Shown: one piece after another, positions 35,862 to 46,984 of the stretch | How the letters are laid out: each line of letters opens with the position of its first letter | Position numbering within the stretch: the first letter of the stretch is position 1 | Source of the DNA: Lytechinus variegatus | Lineage: Eukaryota; Echinodermata; Echinoidea; Temnopleuroida; Toxopneustidae | Length of the DNA: 64,000 bases | Reading direction: 5' to 3' | Assembly: GCF_018143015.1 (NCBI RefSeq) | Contig: NC_054742.1 | Span: forward strand, 14,677,632-14,741,631 | Program-made: the position numbers and the translations under genes | The notes under the pieces: model-generated | Seen by the model: only the letters and a program-made list of their open reading frames with translations | What the model was told of the DNA's origin: nothing | The model's database searches: none

Positions 35862-36085
35862 CGTGGCGTAATAGGCGGGGGCAGGGGGCCAGCTGTCCCC
35901 TTCCCCTGGCGAATTTCACCGGGAAAAAAAGGGAAAAACAGAAAAGGGGAAAGAGAGAAAGAATCACGCGATGAAGCTTGCCCTAATGCTCGGGGCACAA
36001 CTTTGTTTGTTGATCATACCATGATATGACCGGGAATTTTTGGCTCTTACCCCCCCTGGCCATATCGAACTCTATTACGCCCCTG
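35862..36085. mobile_element. hAT-like MITE with GGCGTAATAG ends
   Basis: The left CCGTGGCGTAATAGGCGGGG pairs with the right CTATTACGCCCCTG (reverse complement CAGGGGCGTAATAG). CAGGGGCG ends are typical of hAT MITEs. No clean 8-bp duplication was found. Confidence 0.5.
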
Positions 36086-37716
36086 ACCCACACTCACCAA
36101 CCCCCCCCCTCTTAACTCATGCACGTCTTACTAGTTTTTTCATTTACTACCTTGGTTTAATTTGAAAGTTTTTAGATCCAAAATAAACTTAGGTATGTTA
36201 TTTCGAATTTTCTCACTACTGGGTCCGAACTGCCATTAAGGTTTGTCATTCGAATGTTCGATAATCAGAAAGAAGAAGAAAAAAAAAGATTCGTCTGAAG
36301 GTTCGTTATTCCGAAAATGAAAAGTTTATGACAATGCAATGTTTTAAAACAGACGACCAAAATATTATTTTTTTGCCCGGGGGGGGGGGGCGGGATGGGC
36401 CTGTTTTGCAAGATTAAATAGATAATGATTTAATAGAAATAGAAAAGAAACCAAAAAAAAAACCAAAAACATAGACCCTACACAAAAAAGGAATTTGATC
36501 GGGGGGGGGGGGGGGTGGAGAAGGGGGTAACATGCAAAGAGTTGAATTTACCTATTAATGTAACAATTCAATAAAAATATTTTATATTTCCTTTTAAAGT
36601 TACTTAAGGTTGGGCATTGCTTCATATCTTGGTTCAAAGAATTCCATAAAACAGGTCCACTATATAATGATAACACATAGTACTTTGAGAAAATTGATAA
36701 CCCAGGAGGGGATATTCAGCTCATGAGAGTTAGACAATTATACCTATCAAAAAATATCTATACACCGAATAATCATTTAATATTTGAGGTAGGAGCTTCT
36801 ACATTGCTAAAAACACAAAACAAGCCGTTTGCAAATAGTACAAGTCGTGACTTTTAAGATTTTAAGTTTGTTAAAAAGAGGATCAGTATGAGTAAAATAA
36901 TGACTATCTGTAATATATATATATCGTTTTTTATTCAATTTGGTAATAGCGAACCCTATTTCACATTCAGATTTACAAACCTTCGATATAACCAAACAAA
37001 TATTTAAATTTCGGACTATAACAGGCCGCTGGAATTCCTAACTGGTGGTGAATACCTTTTAAGTATAGGACTATCGATCCTTTAAAATTCATATTCGGCT
37101 ATTATGAGCTGTCGGTATAACTAACTTGATTTTCATTTCGTATAAAGAAACCTTAATGTTCGGATTTAAGAACATTTCATGAGGTTCAATTTCGGACTAA
37201 CGAACAGATTGGTACACCATTTCACTTTTTTTACCATATCGATCCTGAATTACCAATACATAAATCAATATTATTGATTTCTCTTGCAAAAAGCACGAAA
37301 TCATATACTCTATTCATTTAAGACGAACCTTAAAAAATGTGATTATATCAATATATTCAATTTTCTTTATAAAGGCTTCTTCCTAATTCTTATATTATGA
37401 TTTGATTCTTAATCTAATTCTAATCACCATACTATCATCATTTTCATCTCCGTCATCATCATCATCTGCACCAGCACCATCATCATGACAAACCGGGGAC
37501 AAACCACCACTATCATCATCATCTCCACCACCAACACTACCATAGGCGGATCCAGGGGGCCGATGGCCCCCCCCCCCCCGTCCCCCCCCCCCCTATTGGC
37601 GGAGCAAAAAAAATGAAAAAGAAGGGGAAAGAAGGAAAAAAAGAAAGAGAATGGGAAAGAAAGGAGGGAAAAGAAGAGGAAAAATATAAGAGAAGGGAGA
37701 CAAGTGAATAACTTAA
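36086..37716. other. Low-complexity stretch
   Basis: Poly(G) runs at about 36379 and 36501, a CATCATCAT/ATC-rich microsatellite at about 37430-37545, a poly(C) pair at about 37568-37592 and a purine-rich run to 37710. A CGGATCCAGGGGGCC motif near 37548 looks like a fragment of a common MITE end. No gene. Confidence 0.5.
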
Positions 37717-38345
37717 AGGTCAAGTCCACCTCAGAGAAATGTTGATTTGAATCAATAGAGAAAAATCAGACAAGCACAATGCTGAAAATTTCATCAAAAT
37801 CGGATGTAAAATAAGAAAGTTATGACATTTCAAAGTTTCGCTTATTCGCTTATTTTCAACAAAATAGTTACTAGTATACGAATGAGCCAGTTACATCCAA
37901 ATGAGAGAGTCGATGATGTCACTCACTCACTATTTCTTTTGTTTTTTATTGTTTGAATTATACAATATTTCAATTTTTACGAATTTGACGATTAGGACCT
38001 CCTTGCCTGAAGCACAAAATGTTAAAATAATGGAATTCCACCTGTTCAGGGAGGAATGAAACTTCATTTCACATGACAATGACGAGAAAATAGAAATATT
38101 TCATATTTCATATAATAAAATACAAGTTCTAATACAAAAGAAATAGTGAGTGAGTGATGCCATCAACTCTCTCATTTGGATGTAACTGGCTCGTTCATAT
38201 AACTATTTTGTTGAAAAGAAGCGAAACTTTAAAATGCTATAGCTTTCTTATTTTACATCCGATTTTGATGAAATTTTCAGTGTTATGCTTGTTGAATTTT
38301 TCTCTTTTTATTCAAATCAAGTTTTTGTTGGGGTGGACTTGTCCT
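37717..38345. mobile_element. TTAA-flanked MITE, complete 629-bp copy
   Basis: Starts AGGTCAAGTCCACCTC after TTAA (37713-37716) and ends GGGGTGGACTTGTCCT before TTAA (38346-38349). The two halves are inverted: AAAATTTCATCAAAATCGGA on the left, TCCGATTTTGATGAAATTTT on the right. The centre near 38030 is not paired. No open frame. This copy defines the family also seen at 26715 and 33450. Confidence 0.88.
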
Positions 38346-39330
38346 TTAAATAAGGTCAGGGGAAGTCTTGGGAATTATTTTTTAAAAAATATTTCATGCC
38401 ACAATATTAAGTTTTAGCTTGCGCTTCGCGATCGCATTGCCTTTTAGTTGATTTACATATTTTGTTCTGTAGTTTTAAAGTCAATATACAAAGTATATTT
38501 CAGCTCAGACATCGAGTTTTCAATATTTTGTTTGATTTACAAATTGATTTTGTAAAGTGCAAGGTAAAATGTCCATTTTATGTATATCATTTGCAGCTGT
38601 TTTGCGCTGTGCGCTCGCATTATATGATTTGCCAAGTAGGCCTACATATTGTCTTTGTTTATTCCATAAGATTCTTTAAATATTAATTATATAACAGACT
38701 AGTTAAATTTCCCTTTTATGACAGTTTCTCGCAATTTGCGATCGCATTAATTTTTTACAAATATACCAACTCCTAAATCCTAATCATGATTACAAAAGTT
38801 AGTGCTTAAAATGTCCCCTCAATTAATATGACTCAACAATTTCTAATAACTAAATTGTCCCTTTTTCAAAAAGGAATATAGACAAGTTTCATATCGCATT
38901 CAGGAAGAGGAATAGGAAGATAGTCATCATTTCATATGATGACAAATTGTCCTTATAGGACCAGAATGTCCAGATCCTAGGTCAAAATAATAATAAACAT
39001 ATCAGCTCGCGCCAGGGCTCGCGCTTCGCACTCGCTATCCACATCCACATCCACTTCACAATGCGCCCCTACATAGTGCTTAAATTCATCCTTTTCATAC
39101 CGGATCAAACATTTTCCGCTCGCGCTTCGCGCTCGCATTATTGATGTTTATGATAAGAAATAAAATGTATTCAGAATGCCCAGAATCTGTCTAACTCTGA
39201 AACACGTGCTCACATGTTTATCGAAATATGCAGCTTGATCTTTATTCAAAACGTGCTAAAATTATCCAGTTTCAGATCAGAACATCAAAAATTTTCTGCT
39301 CGCGCTTTGCGCTTGCATTGTATTACCCAT
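38346..39330 (+). repeat. Series of GCTCGCGCTTCGCGCTCGCAT hairpin motifs
   Basis: Variants of CTCGCGCTTCGCGCTCGCAT occur near 38413, 38597, 38727, 39020, 39117 and 39298, spaced about 100-290 bp apart. Each is a short GC hairpin in AT-rich DNA, followed by CATT. Sequences between them share phrases such as 'AAAATGTCC' and 'GTCCTTATAGGACC'. It looks like an old tandem repeat of diverged units. Confidence 0.7.
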
Positions 39331-39433
39331 CCTTTTTCATGATTTACAAAAAAATGAATAGGGTGTTCCATTTTAATAGTGCCTTTATATACCCGGCTTT
39401 ACCCCCCCCCCCCACCCTCAGCACATCGGTGCC

Positions 39434-39575
39434 ATGTAAAATGGCAGAGGTAAAAATGGCAAAGGTAAAAATGGCAAAGGCAAAAATGGCAGAACAATGG
39501 AAGGGGTAAAATGGCGGAGTTAAACATTACAGAGGTAAAGATGGCAAAAGCAAAAATGATAGAGGTAAAGATGAC
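39434..39575 (+). repeat. 15-bp tandem repeat array GGTAAAAATGGCAGA (left)
   Basis: About nine copies of a 15-bp unit (GGTAAAAATGGCAGA and variants). An inverted array of the same unit lies at 42376-42528. The outer flanks are also similar when inverted (CAGCACATCGGTGCCATGTA here, and TGTGCTGGGCTCGGTGTAAA as reverse complement there). Confidence 0.85.
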
Positions 39576-40525
39576 ATGCTACTACAACAACAACAAGGAA
39601 GAGAGAGAGAGAGCATTTTGACCTTGAACGGACTCTTGTCGATGAAAGTGAGCTTTATATGAACTAATTACGTATTATTTGTCTTGTTTTTCATCATTAT
39701 ATTAGGTTTCTAATTTATTGTTGATATGATTAAACTCATTTTTTTTGCCAAAATTATTTCAATTAGTAAGTAAGGAAAGGATTTATCTTGGCCTGTTCGT
39801 AAGTAGAACAGCGCTTCAAAAGGCATGCAAACTCAACGATTTTTTTAATGTAAACAATATGCGCTGCCATTAACCCACTAAAATATTCAAGTTTGAGATT
39901 ACTTAGAACCACTTGCATAACAGAAAAATAATAAATATTCTGTAATAAAAGTAATTTTCTTTACTTCCACATCATAATGGATCATCGAATATATATGACT
40001 CATAGTTTAATGTAAATAATGCAATTGTAGCAATTATAGTGTTCAGTGTTTTAAGTAATAGCTCATCGCAGCTAGTCCAAGTGAATGTCAGGGTTTTAAA
40101 CAAGTTTAAACCGCATGAATTTGGAAATATGTAGTCACTGTTGGTTAAAACTTTATTCGATTCTGTGTAGTTTTAAACCAATAATGTGTGCTTTGTGTGA
40201 CTCTACACAGTATAGGCCTATTGGTGGAATGATTTTTTAACCAATTGTTGTGGACATAACGTTGCCTGACATTTTAGGAGTGAAGGTACCATTCTATCGA
40301 CCTCTTTTAAAGGGGAAGTTCGCTATTGGTGAAGGTTTTAAGAAATTTATTAGAAGTTAAAATTTTTGATCTGTGATATATATTATTTGTCTGTTAATAC
40401 ACCAAAGGACAATAAAAAAAACCCGTCTTCCTTTTTTTAAAGCAAAATAATGACATTTCATTGGGTTTTTTTTTAATCACACCCGGTAGAGCTTTCCCAT
40501 ACGGGAAAGCTGCTCGCAAATGACG

Positions 40526-40905
40526 TCACCATTTACATATAAATTTTAATAATTTCTTTAAAATCTTGGATGGATTTGCTAAAACCGTCACCATAATGAT
40601 TTTATTATTTTTTCCTGCTATTTTTACAATAAACTTTACGCAAGGGCAGGATGTCAAATTGTGCGGGAGTGGGGAGCACCGCTCCCAGGAAGCAACAGAA
40701 GAAATTGAGGAAATTGTGCCTTCATAATTATGAGAAAAAATAAAAATGGGAAAAAGGAGAAGAAAAAAAGAAGAGGAAAAAGAAGGAGAGGAAGAGGAAA
40801 AGAAAGAAAAGAGGAAGGCAAGAAAGGGGAAGAGGAGGAGGAGGAAAAAGAAGAAAAGAGAAAACTTAGAAAAAAGTGCCATATTTTCATTCATTTAGTT
40901 ACATC
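40526..40905. repeat. Purine-rich tract, strand-asymmetric
   Basis: From about 40732 to 40870 the plus strand is almost only A and G (AGGAAGAGGAGGAGGAGGAA among it). It opens long false frames on both strands (Lys/Glu-rich on plus, Ser/Phe-rich on minus). No gene. Confidence 0.8.
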
Positions 40906-41155
40906 TAGACTAGCTTGCAAAACGTATAGAGTAATTCAGTAATACTGAGCACACTTATTCTGGATTTTTTATACATATTTTACCTTGCACTTGCACAGTG
41001 CCAGTGAGACTTAGAAAAAAGTGCCATATTTTCATTCATTTAGTTACGTCTAGACTAGCTTGCAAAACGTAGCAGAGTAATTCAGTAATACTGAGCACAC
41101 TTATTCTGGATTTTTTATACATATTTTACCTTGCACTTGCACAGTGCCAGTGAGG
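40865..41155 (+). repeat. Tandem duplication, period 145 bp
   Basis: CTTAGAAAAAAGTGCCATAT begins at 40865 and again at 41010. The two copies differ at only a few places (ACATCTAGA/ACGTCTAGA, CGTATAGAG/CGTAGCAGAG). Both end GCACAGTGCCAGTGAG. Confidence 0.9.
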
Positions 41156-41360
41156 TGAGGACAGGTCTGAGTGAGGAAATTGAGTATAGGCGCAAAACAA
41201 TGTTATTTATCTATTAATTGATACTTAAGATTCTGATATATATATATATATCCGATATTATGTATCATGTAATAATAAGCATAAGCTAGTTTATATGACA
41301 TGTGCAAATGTATCATGTAAGGTAATTTGTGTTTGAATAAATACTGTAAGTTTGTATCAG

Positions 41361-41511
41361 TAAGAAGTCCTAACGTCCAGGCTGGAAAGGTGTATTGTAC
41401 CTCTAGGTCTAAACGACCCAACTCCATCATTAAACTTATAGTTTCTGATTGGGAATGGATCTTTCATCCATTTAGATGCTCATGCACTACCTGTAACAGT
41501 ACAAAGCCAAA
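41361..41511 (+). CDS. Candidate Cys-containing exon, unknown protein
   Basis: The block lies between an acceptor (TTTGTATCAG) and a donor (CCAAA|GTGAGT); alternatively it is a last exon ending at TGA 41513-41515. The peptide reads RSPNVQAGKVYCTSRSKRPN, then SIIKLIVSDWEWIFHPFRCS, ending CTTCNSTKP. Cys spacing (C...CSC..C) resembles the C-terminal strand of cystine-knot secreted ligands, but this is a weak pattern match. No partner exon found. Confidence 0.33.
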
Positions 41512-41802
41512 GTGAGTACTGAAAGTCTACACATAAGTTATCAAGTATTATTGGGGTGACTTTGTAACAGTACAACTATGTGAATATGTAACTCATGTTG
41601 TATCTTTCTTCACAATGCGCAAAAATGTAGACATTTCAGAATAATGTTGATTATGAAAAATCGACCACAATTGGTTGTTTTTTACCTGCTGATTGAGGAA
41701 GCTTTGAGCTTTAAAACTTGCTCCTGAGGAAGAAAAAATAATTTGACGCCCTGCATGCGCAAGGGTAAACTTCCCCTTTAATGAATAAAGTACAATACTT
41801 GG

Positions 41803-42120
41803 CAGGGGCGGATCCAGCTTTTTATAAAAGGGGGGAGTTAGGGTGGTATGCGAGGGAGCGTAGCGACCGAGTCCAAGCGAGCGGATCGAGCGAGCGAGGA
41901 GGGTGTGTCCCCCTCCCATAGTAATTTTTGAAAATCTGTGTGTGAAAATGGCGTTTTCTTGCATCTAAAACACCACTATTTTTGGTATAGAGGTCGTTGC
42001 CAAATTACCCCCATGAAAATTTGTAAAATTAAGTTTAAAAAAAAGATAAGATTTAAAAAAATGGTCCCCGGATTTTTTTTTTTTGGGGGGGTGCAACCCC
42101 CCTTTAGTTCCGCTTCTGCT
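41803..42120. mobile_element. hAT-like MITE with CAGGGGCGGATCCAG end
   Basis: The left CAGGGGCGGATCCAGCTTTT and the right end (reverse complement CAGAAGCGGAACTAAAGGGG) are similar. It contains a GCGAGCGGATCGAGCGAGCG run and, near the right end, poly(T) then poly(G). The shared flank is only CTTGG, so the target duplication is unclear. Confidence 0.5.
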
Positions 42121-42375
42121 TGGGATCCAAAGTGTTTCATATTTTAATATTAGAAGAGCAATTGACACGGGAAGGCCAAAGTAAGTTAAGTCCTGGACAA
42201 AACAACATACACTTACCCAAGGGTTGGGAATTTGGTGCAGACGATCTATCCATGATTTTAAAAATTAATGTTACCCTTTCCATTATTCCATTTTTTGTTG
42301 TCTTCTCACAACCTTTCCAATTTAATCTATATGTATATGCGGGGGCTTTTTGACAATTGCATGGGGGTTTAAGAC

Positions 42376-42528
42376 CGGCCATTTTTACCTTTGCCATATT
42401 TACCTCTGCCATTTTTACCTCTGCCATTTTTACCTTTGCCATTTTTACCTCTGCCATTTTTACCCCTGCCATATTTACCTCTGCCATATTTACCTCTGCT
42501 ATTTTTACCTCTGCCATTTTTACACCGA
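42376..42528 (-). repeat. 15-bp tandem repeat array (right, inverted)
   Basis: About ten copies of TCTGCCATTTTTACC, the reverse complement of the unit at 39434-39575. Together the two arrays form the ends of a 3.1-kb inverted arrangement. All three frames are open because the unit length is a multiple of three and has no stop. Confidence 0.88.
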
Positions 42529-42879
42529 GCCCAGCACACCCTGCAGTCGCCATTCCATCCTATTTCTTGCCCCGGTTTCTTACTTGAGTATGAAGACCTA
42601 TCTAAGTTCACACCCTTTTTTGTATAATTATATGTACATGTATATGATTGTTTTCAATTATGGATCACTTGTAAATATTTTGATTGATTTGAGATTGATT
42701 TTATACCAATAAATACATAAATATATATATAAAAAGTTACACCCCGAATAGCACAGGCGTACAAAGGCCGCACTTGATCGTGAATATAGCTTAGTGGCCC
42801 CACACAACTGTAGGCCTAATCAATAAATTGGAAGTGTGCTAAAATAATGCGTACCTGTAAATTATATATTTTGAAAACA

Positions 42880-43420
42880 TATACTCTGTGTCCCAATTAA
42901 AATAAGATTCTCGAATCGGCAACTGTAGGTCTACTGTTCTGTGGGTGTGGTTGATTTGGAATGGCCAATTGGTTGAAAAGGACTACGCAGTCAGTCGGCA
43001 AGCCCTGAAAAAGTGGCTTCTTTTATCCAAGTGATATTCATGACTAGAGGGTTTTTGCATTGTTAATGAGCTTGGTGCGAACCAAAACAGTCTTTTTATT
43101 CGGCCATTGCTAGCTGCTCTAAATATTGACCAAATTTCATGTTTTTGGTATCCTTGTAAAGAAGAATCATTCTTTTAGGTCATGTGTTTGGATTTTTAAA
43201 AGAATGTTGTAATATAGGGAAAACTTTTGATATAAAACATGAAACAAAATATTTGTTTTCATGCAACAAAATAAGTTGCTGTTTTCACACTTAATTTCTT
43301 AATAATGTTTAGATCATGATAAAGCTGAAGATCTAAGCTTTAATATGATATAATTTTTATAAGAAGATGTATTGGTCAGCAGCCAGCTTTTCATAGGCCA
43401 AGTACATTCATATAAAGATA
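42880..43420 (-). repeat. Diverged inverted copy of the segment at about 48295-48760
   Basis: GGTCAGCAGCCAGCTTTTCA (43375-43394) and GCAGTCAGTCGGCAAGCCCT (42987-43006) are reverse complements of AAAAGCTGGCTGCTGACC (about 48299) and AGGGGCTTGCCGACTGACTG (about 48696). The order is conserved and the sequence between is recognisably similar but clearly diverged. The LINE lies between the two arms. Confidence 0.6.
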
Positions 43421-43439
43421 TATCAATATCTTCAAAGAT

Positions 43440-46400
43440 CCACCTTATAACTTGTTTTAATGACAATGATGTAAGCACCAGCCCGAGTCTGTCAGATCGT
43501 CACACATAAGTGAACATGTATAACACTTTCTTCAATGCTTCTGGCATACACCCTTATTTGCACTCACATGCACCACGCACCTCGGATACTTCAACGATTG
43601 CAAACAGAATCTTATCTATTCTCTTTCAATAGAGCAGACGTACTAAACGGGGAAACCTTTTCACCCCAGTGCAAATATTATACAGCCAGTGAATTTAATA
43701 AGGCTTTTCATAAATTAGCTCAAAGTGATATTCCCGACTACTTTAGTTTAATGCATTTAAATATAAGAAGCTTACAAAAAAATTTTGATACTTTCTGCGA
43801 ATTTTTATCCACATTAAACACATTTCCATTTTCTATTATTGGTCTCACGGAGACATGGTTGCATCCAATGTCTCCTCCAATTTACAACATTGATAATTAC
43901 AATTTCCTCCATATAGATAGAAAAGTTGGTAAGGGAGGAGGTGTCGCTCTCTATGTACATAAAGATCTTAATTACAAAGTAAGACATGATATTGAACTTC
44001 AAAATGTGGAATCCTTATTCATTGAAATTTCTAACGCTAAAAATAAGAATAAAATAATCGGTGTAATCTATAGACCCCCAACCAATAATGCTGACATATT
44101 TTTAAATGAATTGGAATCTAGTCTTGAATCAGTTTCTCGAGAAAACAAAAAAATCTATATCATGGGCGACTTTAACATTGATTTGTCATTTCCCTATACT
44201 ACAATAGGTCAACATTTTACTAATTTATTATCATCATTTGGATTACAACATCTCGTTAATAAACCAACTAGAATTTCTAACATATCAAATACAATACTTG
44301 ATAATATTTTTTCTAATGCACTTGATAAAAGTGATAATGGAATAATATACTATGATATTTCAGACCATCTGCCTATTTTTGCAATGTATCCAAATGACAA
44401 ACGCCCTCACCAACCTAGGGACAAAGAAAACATAACCAGACGGAATGAAACCCAACGTAATATAGAATCCCTTAAGGTAGATTTGGCTGAAGAAGATTGG
44501 CATGATATTTACCTAGAACAAAATGCAAATGACTCTTATGTAATATTCTTAAACAAACTTCTTTATTATTATGATAAAAACGTGCCATTACTAAGAGTTA
44601 AATCGAGTAAAAAGAAGAACAAACAACCGTGGGTCACACAAGGTATAATTAAATCCATATTCACTCGGAATAGACTTTATAAAATATCCATTAAATCGCT
44701 TACAATTCAAAACATAAATAAATACAAAAAATTCCGCAACAAATTAACTTCAGTTATTCGCCGAGCTCGCAAATCTTACTTTTCTGATGAAATTGAAAAT
44801 AACAAAGATAATAAAAATTCATTATGGAATTCTGTAAATGAGATTTTAGGTAAGAAAAAAGAAAACTATGATAACATCAATTTCGTAGAAAATGGTCAAC
44901 ACTTGCGAAACCCAAATGATGTTGCTAATGCCTTTAATAACTTCTTCAATAATATCGGTCCAAATTTAGCTTCAAAAATAGTATCTAATGATAATGATTT
45001 TTCTGAATACTTAAACGACTTTCCGGAACATTCTTTATTTTTTAATCCGACTAACACTCATGAGATCTTAGAAATTGTTAGGTCTTTGAAACCAACTAAA
45101 TCTTTAGGGCATGATGGAATAAGTGTCTGTTTATTAAAACAAATAATTCACTTTATAGCTTCACCGCTCATGCATATTTTTAACCTCTCTCTGTATCATG
45201 GCATTGTTCCCGATTCACTTAAGATTGCAAAAATAATACCAATATATAAGAAAGATGACCCATGTCTCACTTCCAACTACCGACCAATATCTTTATTACC
45301 GAGTATCTCTAAAATTCTTGAAAAAGTAGTTTACAAACGATTGTATTCCTTTTTGAACAATAACAATATATTATTTCCAAATCAATATGGTTTCAGAGAG
45401 AATCACTCAACCAATTATGCAATTTTACAATTATTCGACAAAATATCTGATTCTCTCTCTAAAAAAGAACACAATGTTGGGGTTTTTATGGACTTATCAA
45501 AAGCATTTGATACTATGGATCACCGCATTTTACTTTCTAAATTAAAGAGATATGGAATCAGGGGGGTTGTTTTCACTTGGTTCAAAGATTACTTAAGTAA
45601 TCGACGCCATTATGTTTCTTTCAAATCAAACACATCCAATATTTGTACTATGAAATGTGGAGTACCACAAGGATCGATTTTAGGTCCCTTGCTATTTTTG
45701 ATTTATATGAATGATATGGTAAATGCATCTCGAGAATTAAAATATGTTTTATTTGCAGACGATACAAATGTCTTCTATTCCCACAAAGACTTAAGTATAC
45801 TCGTCCCGACACTTAATTTAGAATCAAAGAAATTATCAAAATGGTTTAAAGCTAATAAACTCTCCCTAAATATAAGCAAAACAAATTTTATGTATTTTAA
45901 ACACATTCAAACTAAACATATGTTCCTTAATATATACATAGATGACATCCCTATCATTGAAAAACAAGAAACCAAATTTTTAGGTGTATGGATTGACTCA
46001 AATTTAACCTGGAACAGTCACATTCACAATATTTGCATGATGGCATCCAGAGGAATAGGAATTCTGTTTAGATTAAAATATTATCTCTCCCAAAAATCAT
46101 TATTTATGCTTTATAATTCGTTCGTTTTATCTCACTTATCTTACTGCAACTTAGTATGGGGGTATGGTAGTAAGGTAAAAATAGAAAGGATTTTCCGTCT
46201 CCAAAAGAAAGCACTCCGCATATGTACTCATTCACATTTCATTGCACATACTGATCCAATATTTCACAACTTAAAAACATTAAAAATTGAAGATATTAAC
46301 ATTTATCAAACGGCCATATTTATGTTTAAATTTTCATCCAATACAATCCCGATTCCATTTCGCAATTTTTTGTTTACAACAAAGACATTCACAATTATCC

Positions 46401-46984
46401 AACACGGCATTCAACAGATCTCCACTTAACCAACCCAAGAATATTACTCGCTCATAAGACGATACGCCACCGTGGCCCAGACATTTGGAATGCATTGCCA
46501 CATGATATAAAACAATGTACATCTCTCTATTCGTTTAAAGCTTCGTTGAAAAAATTTCTTATTTCTAAGTATACCTAATTTAATTCACCTGCACTCACCC
46601 ACATGCACACACTTGCACTTCTTTTTACCATTTTTTTTTTATATACCAATATGTATATATATATTATATATATATATATATATAAATCTTATATTTCGTG
46701 ACGATCAGTTTATCAAATATAATTTATGATGGTTTTCATGTAGCCCCCTCTCCTGGCTGCTATTGCTTCAAGCACCTCTGTGCTTATAATAGCTGGCCCC
46801 TGTATTTTACCGAACTATATCACATGCTTAGGTATGATTTAATTACCAGTCTTGTTTGTATTATTTACATTGTATCTTTTAAATTGTCGCATTTAATTTG
46901 TATTCATTCAATTATGTGAACATGTTAATCTATCATTGATTTCTGAATAAAATGCAGAAACTCCTGCAAAAAAAAAAAAAAAAA
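43440..46984 (+). mobile_element. Near full-length LINE (CR1/L2/jockey-like), copy 2
   Basis: One large ORF (43535-46429), then a 3' UTR with an AT dinucleotide run, AATAAA near 46948 and poly(A) ending at 46984. No separate ORF1 is visible upstream, and the exact 5' end is not clear. Only the part from 45443 on lies inside the duplicated segment seen in this window. Confidence 0.88.
43535..46429 (+). CDS. LINE endonuclease-reverse transcriptase, C-terminal frameshift
   Basis: 964 residues from ATG at 43535. The N-terminal APE-type endonuclease shows HLNIRS (about 74-79), LTETWL (about 104-109), YRPP (about 178), GDFNID (about 208) and SDHLPI (about 274). A linker with basic RRARKSYF follows. 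The reverse transcriptase has SLGHDGIS, NYRPISLLPS, NQYGFR, DLSKAFDT (Asp about 653), GVPQGSILGP and the FADD box (about 740-743). The enzyme nicks DNA and copies its own RNA onto the target. At 46366-46371 there are six T where copy 1 has seven. The last part therefore shifts to FLFTTKTFTII and stops about 50 codons early, losing the conserved WNALP end. Otherwise intact. Confidence 0.93.
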   Translation: MLLAYTLICTHMHHAPRILQRLQTESYLFSFNRADVLNGETFSPQCKYYTASEFNKAFHKLAQSDIPDYFSLMHLNIRSLQKNFDTFCEFLSTLNTFPFSIIGLTETWLHPMSPPIYNIDNYNFLHIDRKVGKGGGVALYVHKDLNYKVRHDIELQNVESLFIEISNAKNKNKIIGVIYRPPTNNADIFLNELESSLESVSRENKKIYIMGDFNIDLSFPYTTIGQHFTNLLSSFGLQHLVNKPTRISNISNTILDNIFSNALDKSDNGIIYYDISDHLPIFAMYPNDKRPHQPRDKENITRRNETQRNIESLKVDLAEEDWHDIYLEQNANDSYVIFLNKLLYYYDKNVPLLRVKSSKKKNKQPWVTQGIIKSIFTRNRLYKISIKSLTIQNINKYKKFRNKLTSVIRRARKSYFSDEIENNKDNKNSLWNSVNEILGKKKENYDNINFVENGQHLRNPNDVANAFNNFFNNIGPNLASKIVSNDNDFSEYLNDFPEHSLFFNPTNTHEILEIVRSLKPTKSLGHDGISVCLLKQIIHFIASPLMHIFNLSLYHGIVPDSLKIAKIIPIYKKDDPCLTSNYRPISLLPSISKILEKVVYKRLYSFLNNNNILFPNQYGFRENHSTNYAILQLFDKISDSLSKKEHNVGVFMDLSKAFDTMDHRILLSKLKRYGIRGVVFTWFKDYLSNRRHYVSFKSNTSNICTMKCGVPQGSILGPLLFLIYMNDMVNASRELKYVLFADDTNVFYSHKDLSILVPTLNLESKKLSKWFKANKLSLNISKTNFMYFKHIQTKHMFLNIYIDDIPIIEKQETKFLGVWIDSNLTWNSHIHNICMMASRGIGILFRLKYYLSQKSLFMLYNSFVLSHLSYCNLVWGYGSKVKIERIFRLQKKALRICTHSHFIAHTDPIFHNLKTLKIEDINIYQTAIFMFKFSSNTIPIPFRNFLFTTKTFTIIQHGIQQIST

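Noticed and set aside
40526-40942. Long frames on both strands over the purine tract
   Set aside because: Composition is almost only Lys/Glu on one strand and Ser/Phe/Leu on the other, explained by a polypurine run without stops.
42137-42712. Five overlapping frames of 76-138 codons
   Set aside because: They follow from a 15-bp tandem repeat without stop codons in any frame.
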